A stretch of DNA of 64,000 nt from Amphimedon queenslandica (taxonomy: Eukaryota > Porifera > Demospongiae > Haplosclerida > Niphatidae). Positions within the stretch are counted from its first letter, which is position 1, and every line of letters starts with the position of its first letter. Position numbers and translations under genes: made by a program. The stretch spans positions 54,486 to 118,485 of the forward strand of contig NW_003546485.1 in assembly GCF_000090795.2 (NCBI RefSeq), written 5' to 3'. Below the pieces are notes generated by a model. It was not told the DNA's origin. It did not search any database and worked only from the letters and a program-made list of their open reading frames with translations. Of this stretch, positions 10,558 through 22,089 are shown piece after piece.

Positions 10558-11650
10558 TATATCGAGAAGTATGAAGCCAGTAGATTGCTGTGAGTATTCT
10601 TGTTCTCCAGATTCTTCTCAGAGCGTCGAGGCAAGAGCAGTTCACAATTACTCAACCTAAAGAGATCTTTCTCTCTTTAAAACAAATCTCTTCTTTCTCA
10701 ACAAAAATTCTCACAGCAAGAAGTCACACTCACTACTGAGCATGCTCACAAAAATACATAAGTTATATGAATAGTAATGAGATTACACACACATCACTCA
10801 CACTCTCCCGTTGGCTAGCATTAACAATAATTATTAATGCTAGTCACTCGACTATTACAAAACAAAGATAAGGATAATAATAATCAATACATACACCAAT
10901 CATAATATTACATGTACAATACTAAGTTGATCTCATGATAATTAGTTATTGTATCAAATGAGCTATGATTCGTACTCTAGCTTTAGAAGAAGCAGCTCTA
11001 TGAGATCTTCAAGTCCCTTTAGCTGGAACCTCCTGTTTCTCAATAGAGACAGTATCACATTCTTGGTTGCTTAAATCATGCTTCACACAAGTTTTTATGT
11101 TACCTATTATCACTTCAGTAGGACTACTGGCTCTTAACTGTCCTGGTTGTGACTCTTTCACTTCAAGTGGATACAATTGCTGTACAGGTCTCTTTAATAA
11201 CTTGGACTTGTTTCCTGAGAAAGCTCTAATGATAGCTTTACGATTCTGTCCATCATATCCAGTAATAATATCCTGTAGTCATCCAAGTTTTCAGACACCT
11301 CTTTTCTTATCTTTTTAGCATGTATGACAACTACATTACCTACAGAGATAGACTCTCCTGTTACTTCATGTGGACCAAAATGATGAGCTTCACTGAGCTC
11401 TATTAAAGATTTCGCGTTCCACCATTTCCAAAAGTGATTAATTCTCTTCCATATGTCTCATTCTCGTAGTCAGCAGCTGTGGAGTAACAATATAACCTAT
11501 TTCTTCATCCTCTTCATGAAGAAGACATTCAGGTAAGTTCGAAAGTCTACGCCCAATGAGTAGATGAGATGGGCTCCTCTAGATCACTCTGAGAGACATA
11601 TGTTAATGGTCTGGAAATAATGATAATCTCCTCAATGATAATATAGACAA

Positions 11651-12421
11651 TTATTCGAGATTCAGTTTCGCTCTGCCAATACTCTTTCTTAAACACCATA
11701 TGACTGACTGGATATACTGCTCAAATGTTCCACCCAACCAAGGGGCCTTCTCCACATTAAACACCCAATTCACACAAGAATTCTCTAAATATTGATGAAT
11801 ATTAGGATGCTCCATGATCTCTCCAATGATCCTTGCTGCTCCTTTGAACATCTTAGCATTGTCTGAGATCATCCTAATAAGTAACCCTCTTCTAGTAGCA
11901 AACATTTGGAAACACGTAACGAAGGACTGAACAGACATGTTATTCAAATTATCTAAACTGATGGCTCTGGTTACACAAGTGAACAGGAACACCCACACTA
12001 GCTCACATTCTCTATGCCCCTTAATAAATAATGGCCCAGCAAAATCAACTCCCGTACTCAATAATGGAGGGGCCTCTCTTACTGGAACTGGAGGTGGTAC
12101 TTGGACACCATAATGCTTTCTTTCTAATCTTTTACACACACTACAATTATTAATAAACTGTTTTACTCTTGATCTTCCTCTAATAATGCAATACATAGAT
12201 TGCACTTTCGTTAATGTTTCTTTAATACCATTAGGATACATTCGCTTGAGGGCACTCTTAATTATTAACTCAGTAAAATCATGCTTGGATGGCAAAACTA
12301 TTGGATGCTTAGAACTATAAGACAGCTCCATATTTTTCAATCTGCCTCCACAACACCAAATATTCTCATATTTAAATAACTGTAACTGCTTCTTCAGACT
12401 CCCAAACTCACTTATACCCAC
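11651..12421 (-). pseudogene. BEL/Pao integrase fossil
   Basis: The 256-residue stretch has the zinc-binding-like head (NNCSVCKRLE), the DDE core (GVDFAGPLF, MISDNAKMFKGA) and the APWLGGTFE segment typical of BEL/Pao integrases. It is the longest open stretch of the fossil and part of the element at 10565-15110. Confidence 0.85.
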
Positions 12422-13965
12422 AAATTCTTGTTGACATATGTGAACTCACGCTCTTCCTTTAGTTTCCATGACAACATGCCACTTCCTTCTGTTTGTACAG
12501 AATTCTGCAAAGTGTCAATAAACTTCAATACAAAACCAGTAACTTTACAAAAGCTTCTCAATAGTATCGAATCTTCGCGCATTTATAATGCTGGAGAAAT
12601 TCGCCACGTGACACGTGAACAAAGGCCTCACAGTCTCACTCCCACACTTATTGCCCACCGCTGGGCTCCCAGCTGAAGTACACCAGTGAGTCTGTATTCT
12701 CAGCGTGCTAGGTCCATAGAACCAAAAAGGATCACAAATCAGCTCCGCAGTAGTTGGGAGGAGTCTGCATCTTCCATGGCTCCACTGGAACAACTCTCCT
12801 TATGTCCTTAACCCTATTCTCCACAAAAGGCTTCCACTCCTTATTATCTCCAACAATCCAACACAAAGCCACTTGAGAATCTGTGTAGCAAGTAGCTGGT
12901 AGTAACTTCAAATCATCCTTAAGTGCTTCAGAAATACTCTTCATTAATCTAGTAAGTAGCAAAATTCCCAGTAATTCAAATCTTGGCACTTTCACTCCAC
13001 TGAAAGGAGCTACTCTAGTCCTTGAAGTTAGAAACATCATTCTTGCTCCAGGAATCTGCAAATAAATAACCACGGCATATACCCGCATTGATGCATTACT
13101 AAAACCAGTCTAAACTGACTTTTCTCACAATCTCTCAAACACCACCTGGGTACATAAATTCCCTCACTTTCTCTCAATACACATAATACGTTACGCAATT
13201 ACTGCAAGAGATCGCCAGCAACAATATCACCCCAGCCAATTTTGGAATTATGTAATTCTTAAAAAATAACTTCACTTTAATAGTTACTAGAGATACAAAC
13301 GCAATTGGGTCAAATATACTACTACCAAGGCTAATTATCTCTCTTTAAGTTACACTACTCTCATTCACACTTCTCACTACTTCACTCAAATCCATAACAA
13401 ACTCATCTTAATTGACATCCCACAGTAATCCCAAACTCTGCTCCCCTAGTGGAAATTTTCATCTGTTGCTGAAGCAGCCATTAGAAACAAACTTTCTACG
13501 ATTAAAACCCCCTTTGACTAATATAGTCTTAAATTCTTCATACAATTTCACAGCTTCACTATAACCACTTGCACCACTCACAACATCATCAACATACACA
13601 GAATTATTAAGTTTCGTGACTATAGTTGGCTTGGCGTCTAAATACTTCTCAATATGATGCTTTACCAAAATGGAATGCATGCTATGCCAAACATGACTTG
13701 AGCAAAGCGCAACATTTGTATAATAGGAGAGCTCTTATTCATATCATCAATCCACAAATATCTCAAAATGTCTCTGTCCTGCTCAGCAACAGCTATCATC
13801 AAAATTGTCTTCTCAGTATCAGCAATAAAGGCGCACTTGTTCAGTCTGAATCTCAATAAAATATTCGTAATATGCTCATTGAATTTGGGTCCCACGTGTA
13901 AACATTCATTCAAAGATAATCCAGTAGTCTTCATGGATGCATAAAATACTACTGTGACTTTAGTA

Positions 13966-14606
13966 TAGTTGGTATCAGTTGAGAAGAAACCACCACGACC
14001 CCTTATAACTGTTTTGTCACTAATGCTAGCAAATTGAAATTTGGTATATCTGCATAATGGTTTTTCCGAAAATCCTTACCAATTATTGAGTTTCTAGGTA
14101 CTCTGGAAGGTTCTAAACGGGCTCTTCTGCTTGAGAGAGGAGCCGCCATGACGAATCGTGTGCATCACTCCGATGAATATCATTTGGATCTCATTACATT
14201 TAGTCAAAAAATAATGTTTTTTGTTTTAAAATAAAACAAAACATATCAAGCTCTCTAGACCTACTAATATTCAACCAGGAGCTTTCTCTTGAGAATAATT
14301 CTTGCTATATCACTCCACAGTCTTCTCAATCTTAGTTGTTCTTCATTGCCAGTACACTCGTTGATTCACCAGTATTCCGAGCTTTATACCAGCTGAAAAC
14401 AGGCACCAAAAACAAGAAAAAGATAGATGGAGGTAGCAGCAATCACTGTAGAGGTACAATAGATAGTAAAGTAAGTTAAAAGAGAAGAGATGCTCGAAGA
14501 ATGACAGAGCTTGCAGATTGCAGCCATGTTCATGCGGGGCTACATGTGACGTTTTAATGACGAAAATATTGATTTACTTCCGTTTCTTCTCAACAGAAAC
14601 TGACTA
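13966..14606. mobile_element. TIR element X1, 641 bp, inside the BEL/Pao fossil
   Basis: Ends: left TAGTTGGTATCAGTTGAGAA, right (reverse complement) TAGTCAGTTTCTGTTGAGAA, both continuing GAAAC. TA lies outside each end (13964-13965, 14607-14608). A relative of 634 bp in opposite orientation is at 50460-51093; both share a GGGGCTACAYGTGACGTTTT-like block near one end. No coding capacity, so non-autonomous. It inserted after the retroelement. Confidence 0.75.
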
Positions 14607-15110
14607 TAGTTTGCTTGTTGTGTCGAATGACCACGTGATGAGAAAAATAATGTACCTCCTCACTGCAAACCACGTTAGGATCTCCCACAACCTCAAAAAT
14701 TCCCTTTGCAATCTGCTCAGCAATAACCCTATTATAATCTTTAAACAACTCTCATTGCTGTCTCAACCTACGCAATAACCCATTTAGTCTTGTAAGACTC
14801 AATTGATTGCTGTGTGGCAATAATCTGAAGGTATGTCTTCAAGGTAGAGTCACCTGGTACCTCTCTCCATTAAAAGTAACATTGGCCTTGAACTCATAAT
14901 GATTTCTCCTCTGTAATCCCCAAAGTCTCAAGCTTCTACAACTTCAGCTGTTTATTAAATCCAGTCTTCCCTGATATGCTCTGACCTTCTGTCATCAAAG
15001 TGTGAGTTAAAAGAGCAGTAGAAGTACCACAGACAGGACCAGACCAAATTTAGCCCAAAGAAGAATACACAGAAGTATTCCCTTCTCTACGCTTGATAAC
15101 TTTCCCAGTG

Positions 15111-15226
15111 ATTTTTCCAGTGACGTTTTGCGCATGCGTGGGAGATCACTCATTCAGAACCGAGAAGCTCGCTGGAAGGCAACTGGAAGGGGCTAAGGAG
15201 ATACTTTCACCTCCAACCTACCCATC
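15111..15226. other. junction sequence between BEL/Pao fossil and H2'
   Basis: It contains a GCGCATGCG word and no coding frame. I cannot assign it to either neighbour. Confidence 0.3.
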
Positions 15227-15258
15227 AACTCTTAGGTTAGGTTTCTAACCTAAGAGTT
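15227..15258. repeat. perfect 14-bp hairpin at a repeat junction
   Basis: AACTCTTAGGTTAG, loop GTTT, then CTAACCTAAGAGTT. The stem is perfect. The Helitron fragment H2' begins immediately after it. A fold-back at a breakpoint could reflect an inversion-type repair event or an element end. Confidence 0.7.
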
Positions 15259-15612
15259 ATTCTAGGACACAATATTGATGTGACTGTGGAATTAGTTAAT
15301 GGTGCTATTGGTAGGGTTCTTATGCTACACTTACATCAATCGAATTTGATATGTTTATACACCTTGTGACATAGAAAGGGTTACATCTAGATTTATGGCA
15401 CACCAAAATTTGTATGTGCACGGAAAAAATTTTTCCCTTACCCTTTCATATGCCATTAGTTTACATGAATGTCAGGGTCTCTCACTAGATATGGCCATTA
15501 TAGACTTATCAACAGGCATGATATGGCATATGTTGCATTATGTTGTGTACATTGGATTGCATTTATTCTTATTTAATCCTCACTCTGTTAAAGTTAGTAG
15601 ACGAAAATTTTA
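15259..15612 (+). pseudogene. Helitron helicase fragment H2'
   Basis: The stretch matches the helicase C-terminus: an IDVTVELVNGAIG-like start, then a frame with SYAISLHECQGLSLDMAIIDLS (motif VI, His changed context HECQG versus HKCQG in other copies). It ends near SVKVS. It is more diverged from H1 and H4 than those are from each other. Confidence 0.75.
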
Positions 15613-15789
15613 AAGAACGGGTTTGACAGTATAAACTGTAAACTTCAAGTTTCTAACAGCTGCTAGACCCTTGGTAGCTTAACAACACTATTTTCCGATG
15701 CAAGAATTCTCAAGAGTACTTTTCATATCTATATTGATAAGAGATGTGTATTGTGTGCCATATCATATCTCATTACGTAATTTTTTTAT
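15613..15789. other. unassigned spacer between H2' and H2
   Basis: AT-rich sequence with no open frame or recognised repeat. The next base block ('gtaggaccatatgaagctagc') starts Helitron H2. Confidence 0.4.
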
Positions 15790-16039
15790 AAGTAGGACCA
15801 TATGAAGCTAGCAATTTTCTTGTTGAAAGTTATACATGAGATCAGCAACTGTACAGTACATTATTAACGTTTATTTGCCTCATAAGAGCAGAACAATATA
15901 AAATGATCATATCTATCTGAAATGAATCGATCTCGGAAAGACATTTTTAATCCTAGCATATCTGAATACTTATGCAACATTACCAAGTAACATTGATGAT
16001 GTATCTCTTTACAAATTTGTTGCTAATTACAAATTCAAT

Positions 16040-17300
16040 GAATTACGAAAAAATGGAGAAAGAGAATACAAACCTTAATCAAAGCCAGTCCTTTAAGCCA
16101 TAAGAAATTTATTTGTAAAAGAGAAGTGAAAAGACATTTTTTATTTGTCAGAAATATTTCATTTGTACCTTTTAAAGATGAGAGCACACTTGTAATACAA
16201 GGAGAATCAATGGAAGGAGAAACAATAAAAGAAGCTTTTAGGCGTGACAGAGAAGCATCTAGACATAGCATTGAAAATCATTTCAAAAAACTACAGAGTA
16301 ATAGGAAGAAAATGGTTGATGCAAGCCAGTTTCAAAAAAGAACTTTGTGATAACAGGGAAGATAATGAGCCTCATTTACTAGGTCAAAATACTGGAAGCA
16401 GTAGCTGACATGCATATATATGTACCTAATTTAACCTTAGAAGAAAGAGAGGCAATGCTTGATGTAGATCAAAGAAGAATTTTGATAAAATTAAAAGTCA
16501 TGATATAAGACAAGACAAACGTAAAGACTTATAACAAAATGAGTCTTCAAGACTACTTAGATTAGAGAATATCATGTAGGTGGAAGTTGTAAATCAATTT
16601 TAATAAAGACATGGCATCCAAAAGTGGTAAAATTATGTGCACTATAGTAGCACCAACAGGTAAAGCCGCATTTAGTGTATGATGGACAAACAATACATAG
16701 ATTATTTCAGCTACAAATAGAGCATGAGGGAAAGCAGGTAGATATTGGGCTTTGAATAATGAAGCTTAGAAAAGGATAAAAATGACACTTAAAAATTAAA
16801 AAATTATGATAGTGTACGAGGTATCTATGGAATCTAATATAAATGTAGCATACTTACACATGCGCTTGGAAGATATTTTTGGAACTGATGAGATGTAATA
16901 TTGATGTGACTGTAGGATTAGTTAATGGTGCCATTGGTATAGTCATCCGTATTTATGCTACATGTAAATCAATTAAATTTGATCATATGACGTACCTTGT
17001 GACATACAGAGTGTTACATCTAGATTTATGCTATCTAACAATTGTATATAAACATGACACCCTTTCACCTTACACTTTCTTATACAATTACTGTACATAA
17101 AATATCAGGGCCTATCACTAGATAGTCATTATTGATTTATCGACTGATATTTTTGGGATGGTATTGCATATGTTGCATTGCCTTGTGTACATACATTAAA
17201 TGGAGTTCATTTATTATCATTTTATCATCTCTCAATTGAAGTTAGTAATCTGTGCATTAATGAAATTAACCGGCTCGGAAGTAAATTTCGAAACGACTTA
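16040..17300 (+). pseudogene. PIF1-like helicase of H2, with internal deletion
   Basis: The linker frame (16126-16350) reads FVPFKDESTLVIQGESMEGE and IENHFKKLQSNRKKM. The Walker A region around 16580 is damaged, with the GGTGKS block largely missing. YLHMRLEDIFGTDEM near 16850 jumps directly to RCNIDVTVGLVNGAIGIVIR (16880-16950), so about 550-600 bases present in H4 between the Walker B region and the C-terminal block are deleted. Motif VI is disrupted near 17090. Confidence 0.75.
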
Positions 17301-17599
17301 CTGCAAATTCAGAAAAGTAAAGGACTAAAGAGAAAGATTTAAGTTACTGGTGTAATTGATGCTGGTGATCCTTGTTGCAAGAATGCAAAGGTGTCTAAGT
17401 CATGCACAAAGTACTGTACTGTTAGTAGCAATAAATATAAATACTGATTTACAAGAGTCTAATTGCCCTAAAAAGAGTAAAGTATATGACGATAATGCTT
17501 TCAAAAAGAATTGCTCCAAAAAAGAAAAGTTGATACAGACAGTAGTGCTGACAATACTGCTTTGGTACTGCCATGCCAAGTAACAGATGATAAATAACT

Positions 17600-18400
17600 A
17601 TTTAAAAGATGAAAAGCCAAATTAAAAGTTAAAGATGATGATAGTTGTAGTAGTCTGATTGTATCCTTAAAACTGCGATAACATTAAATATAAACTAAAA
17701 GATGGCAAAACCATGTGTTGTCAAAATTGATGATTGTAAAAGTAAACTTGATGGTATCTTTAAAACTCAATTAAAACCAAAAAATGACGTCATTATTACT
17801 AGGAAGAGCCTCCCAATCCAGATGATTTTTGGAGGAGGCAAAGGGATTATGTTTATTATCCTGGTAATGAAGAATTTCAAAGATGGTGGTGTCAGATTTT
17901 AAATATCAAACTTGTCACAGCTGCTAGACACTTACCTGGTAGTCCAATAACATGATGAAAGAGTTCCTAATAGTACTTTCGATATCTCTGGTGGTGGGAA
18001 CTGTTTATTTTACACCCTTTCATCTCTCATTAGTGGGTCATTGTCTCAGCATTATAAATTACGTAAAGCAATTGTTAGTATAATACCCAACTACAAAAAA
18101 AGAATTTTTTAACAGTATATTAATTGCAACCAGATATTCAAGCATATCTGATTACATGAGTAAGTCCAAAATGTATAGAAATAGTGTGGGCTACTGAGAA
18201 AGAGATCATTACAGTATCATCAATATTTTGTGTACCAATATCTTCGAATTTACTTACTCCTACTTTTGTTGGCTAGGCTAGATATGGTACCCAAGACTTA
18301 TATGGCATTTTCTGTGATACTAATGCACCTACTTTGTATTTGAAGCTTTGTTGGCACTAATAATTTCCAAACAGTTAGGTCAATTAATATTTCTTAAGTA
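17600..18400 (+). pseudogene. OTU-like protease of H2
   Basis: A broken Lys/Asp-rich linker leads to a GGGNCLFYTLSSLISGSLSQHYKLRKAI-like stretch near 17990-18080, in the position of the OTU catalytic Cys segment. TFVGxARYGTQDLYGIFCDTN follows near 18262. The catalytic-His segment near 18340-18390 is frameshifted. There is no TIR insertion at the point where H1 has one (about 18222). Confidence 0.7.
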
Positions 18401-18589
18401 TTGATTATTGATAGAATGTCAGTATGGTAAATGGGAAGTCCATCTTAATGTGACTTCTATCTCACTGCATGTGCAATCTGCGTCAGAGTGATAACGATTG
18501 CTGTATATCCATCTAGTATTGCTAGCAATCAAACTGTATGCATGATATGAGATAAATTAATGTATAACAGTGAATAATGATTCCTTAGG

Positions 18590-18945
18590 ACTATAATGGA
18601 GAGGGTGTGAAAGAGGTTTACTGTTCATTAGAGTTCAGCATTGATTCAAAATTGTGTGACTATCATTTATGTAGGACAGGGTTAGGAAGGGAAAAAGCTG
18701 TCATTAATGAAATCCTGATCTTGTTTGTAGCATGTAGTACATGTATATTACAATTATCTGGTGCTAATGGATTTAGGGCAATGGCTGATGTTGCGCGTTT
18801 AAATGATGCTGCCATCAATGCTGTGTGCATATTAAATGCTTGCTAGCTGATGTTACGCACCTTTCATTGATGATTGTTGTATTAACTGGGCATGATGAGA
18901 TTAACAAAACACATTGGAAATTATTCACGTACATGATGTTTTTTA
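18590..18945 (+). other. 3' tail of H2
   Basis: Matches 4200-4740 of H1, including 'gactatcatttatgtagga', the minisatellite word 'gccatcaatgctgtgtgcat', and 'cacattggaaattattcac'. The match stops near 18945, where T2 starts. Confidence 0.65.
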
Positions 18946-19960
18946 TATTAACGAAACAATATTTTATTCATACAAACAAGAGTAGATAATAGTTTAGAGA
19001 GAGTGTCGAACTGCACTATGCTAGCTGGAATATGACCGCGTAGAACTAAGTCACGTGAGGCCTGAAGCATAGGTGTACCTACTAAAAGCATGTGTAGAAG
19101 TTTGCATAAGGAACAGTGTAGAACACTTGAAGAAGCTTTAGACAGTACACTTTATAACCCTGCTGAAGCCTGTTATGCAGTACAGCTACAGCAGAGACTC
19201 CAAAACGGCCAGTAAACCTTATTGAGCAACTATGCAGCCATTTTTTCCTACTCAGCCACACCCAGTATGCGGGAATGCCCAAAGATGCGTAAGAATGTTC
19301 TACGTGGTTGTATTGCAGCTAGCATACTGCAGTTTGACACTCTCTCTAACTATCATCTACTCTTGATAAAAATAATACAAAAATTTGAAACCCTACTTTG
19401 CAGAATTTTATGAAGGAGTATTGTTTCCATCACCATGACAAATTTTCATGAAAGAATGATAACGAAACTGCTTAGTTCCAGCCTAAACAAGCATTGTGAG
19501 TCAATTACTTTTCCTAACAAATATATATAATTTAAATTTTCGACATTGTACTGAATCACAAAATTCAAACAATGCAATAGCCAAATAATTATCCATAATT
19601 TAGATAATTTTATTGTAATGACAGTAATTAATACTAGCTGAAAAGTCCTACTTATATTTAGCACGACAATTAATTTACATCATAGTATTGTAGTAGAGCA
19701 ATCAATAGGTACAGAGGCATAATTATTATTAATATTATATTTGTATTGTAGTCTGGCTGTTGTCATTTTCCACAAGGTAGGGTTTGAAATTTATGTGTAA
19801 TTTTAATGAACAAACTATTTTCATTAATTAAAATTTATTATTATTACTTGAACTATAATTAATACTATGATTGAAGTCAACCCCCTTGTTTCTTTTATTT
19901 TTTGACAACCCTACTTTTTATTATTTAATACAAAATTTTTTTTACTTATATGACACTAGT
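18946..19960. mobile_element. AT-rich TIR repeat T, copy 2
   Basis: The core at 19545-19790 matches T1 7376-7620 and, inverted, T3. The right end (19860-19960, 'gacaaccctactttttatt') is the inverted T terminus. The stretch 19380-19520 ('atgaaggagtattgttt', 'actgcttagtt') matches T3 31870-31975 in reverse. The left terminus is unclear because another TIR element (18977-19366) sits there. Confidence 0.55.
18977..19366. mobile_element. TIR element Y, about 390 bp
   Basis: Ends are long inverted repeats: CAAGAGTAGATAATAGTT and AGAGAGAGTGTCGAACTGCA on the left, matched in reverse complement at 19310-19366. The inversion continues through GCTAGCTG and CGTAGAAC for about 80 bp. TA lies a few bases outside each end, which may be the target duplication. 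No coding frame. Confidence 0.7.
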
Positions 19961-21294
19961 TTGCAAGTATCCTCTAGTTTCTTTACTTTTTCTGAATAAA
20001 TGTTACTACCTTTCCAATTTTAAAGTCTTTCATTTACTTGCTTCCATTTTTTGTTCTTAATGTAGTAAATAACATTTTGTTATGACTGTCTCGTTAGGTC
20101 AATTATATTCATGCTGCTCACATGCACAAAATTAAAGTAGCGTCAAACCACAAACCCACGCCTAGTCTATAGCTGCATTTTGTGTTCCATTTTATTTTTT
20201 GTCTATGCATCATTTTTAAACTTCCTTGGTTGTCCTTCGCTCAGAGGAGTAATGTAAAAGCCAACTCGAGCACTGTACTGGCTTTAAGATATTAGAAGGG
20301 AGACACAAGATGAAAGGGGGAAGATAAAAAAGTCTGATGAATTTTGCAGAAATTTCAAATTGGGTCTTTTCTCCACATATGCTCCCACTACATTAAATGC
20401 CCTTTAAAGGTACCCAGAGAATTGTTTGGTAAAGGAGAGCTTATCTAAGCCATTAATGTTGCTTTGCAACGTAAGTTACAAGAAACATAAGTGTTTAAAA
20501 ATTATAATTATGACCACCATCTTAAAAAACCAACCTAAATCCTACAGAAACGCTATGGCCTATGTAGTTTTGTTGTAATGCATAATAAGTAATGCTGTGA
20601 AAATGAAGAATGATGCTTTTATTTGACGACACCTATATAGGCAATGTCATCTTTTGAGACCTTTAGTGCAAAAAGTAGATCCATATACTTAACAGTCAGA
20701 AGTAGTTTAGCCACCTTAGAACATCATCAGGAACTCTATTATTAATCATTAGTGGCAAAAGATGACATAATCGCCGCATTTAAGAAGCTACAATTTTAAA
20801 ATTTTATCTCAATATAACTTGTTCTTAAATATTGGATTTAATACTGTCAAGAGGTCACTGCTGTTGATATGATGCGCAGCTGGGTTATAGTACCGTGATT
20901 GTATAATTTCATGTTTCTTGTCCAAACTAAAATAAGTAAGATAATTTTTAGATTGTTGCGACACATAAGGCTGCAAAAATATTTTTACTTCTCATGGTAT
21001 TGTTTCTTAAATCAGATTTTTAGTCAAATGCTTATAAAACTTCAAAAAGCATTATAAAACAGCTGTTATGGACATAGACAAATTCTTCTCATTTGAATCA
21101 GTTTTTATAAATCTATAATTCAATGGTCTGTTTCTAGTATACACAGCAACAGCAGCAACCTTTTTATGTTTACATCCATTGGCAAGTACAGACTGCCTTG
21201 CCTTCTTGACCATATATTTTAGTTCATATGGAACAAGTCTTAATACTTCAATACTTGAACATTCTGAAAACTTCTAGCAAGATGTTAGGAGATT
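19961..21294. other. non-coding stretch, no feature recognised
   Basis: About 1.3 kb of AT-rich sequence without a convincing frame. I looked for TIR ends, LTRs and tRNA boxes and saw none I could support. Confidence 0.4.
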
Positions 21295-21296
21295 TA

Positions 21297-21880
21297 CAGT
21301 TGAACCTCCGAATAACGAAGCTTATGGGACAAAAGAATCATTTCATTACATAGAGGTCTTCATTAAAGGGAAGTTTTGTAAATGAGGCATCTCCAATGTG
21401 ACACTATACCTTCTTATAAAAAATGAGGGGCTGTAGACAGCAGAGTAAGCAGGATAACAAATTGCATAACAAGAAAAGATAATAAGAAAATAAGTTTGCA
21501 GAATATGTTTCAAAATGAGGGAAAGGCTATTAAAGGCAATTATCTGTGCTCCTGGATATTAAGATTGCAAAATAAGAGTGACAGAGCATATTGGGAGGAG
21601 CAGAAAGACGCCATTTTTAGAGTGGGCGGGTCTCTTTAATTTTGCTTACATTATACGACATCATTGAACCAGTGCGCATGCGTGGCCATGCCCACTTTTC
21701 ATTATGGAAGTAAAATGGCATATTGGTCAGATAAAAGCTTTCGTGATTTCGTAACAGGAGTTCTCGTTAAAGGGAGGTCTGTTTTCATTGAAAAACTGGG
21801 GAAATGAGTTGGTACATTTAATTTTTTCATTATAAGGAGGTTTTAGTAAAAGAGAAGTTTCGTTATCAGAGGTTCCAACG
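21297..21880. mobile_element. pogo/Tigger-like MITE, 584 bp
   Basis: Left end CAGTTGAACCTCCGAATAAC, right end (reverse complement) CGTTGGAACCTCTGATAACG, then AA and CTT on both sides. TA flanks at 21295-21296 and 21881-21882. CAGTTGAACCTC with TA duplication is typical of pogo/Tigger-derived MITEs. Subterminal copies of the TIR word (AAAGGGAAGTTTTGTAA, AAAGGGAGGTCTGTTTTC) lie inside. No transposase. Confidence 0.8.
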
Positions 21881-22089
21881 TAGTCGAAGATCTTGTCAAA
21901 TTTTTGTCTTGTGAAATCTGTCAAGATCTTGCACGAACCTTGCTATAGAACTTCAATACAAATAATAAATGGTTTGTTTTGTTTTTCAGGAGTCATTAGG
22001 GCAAAGTGTTTGAATTCAGTGTCTGATATAGGGACCAACCATCCATTGGTGGAGAATGCAAATGGTGAAAATCAGGCATGTTTAAAATC

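Larger units (their letters stand above)
10565..15110 (-). mobile_element. BEL/Pao LTR retrotransposon fossil
   Basis: Family-typical parts occur in order on the minus strand: peptidase-to-RT linker (14610-15060), reverse transcriptase (13459-13960, with a YVDD box), RNase H (12732-13088), integrase (11651-12421) and the C-terminal IN/DUF5641-like stretch (11070-11640). A sequence at about 10565-10850 has the position and look of the 3' LTR, but no matching 5' LTR was found, so this is tentative. Gag is not seen. The element is broken, with roughly ten or more breaks, and looks old. A 641-bp TIR element (X1) is inserted in it. Confidence 0.85.
15790..18950 (+). mobile_element. Helitron copy H2 (diverged, internally deleted)
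   Basis: Starts at the Rep-helicase linker, as in H4 from 59024 ('gtaggactatatgaagctagc'), and runs through helicase, OTU and tail. It is much more diverged than H1 is from H4, and lacks both MITEs found in H1, so it supplies empty sites. Its tail ends where repeat T2 begins. No 5' Rep part is present. Confidence 0.75.
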
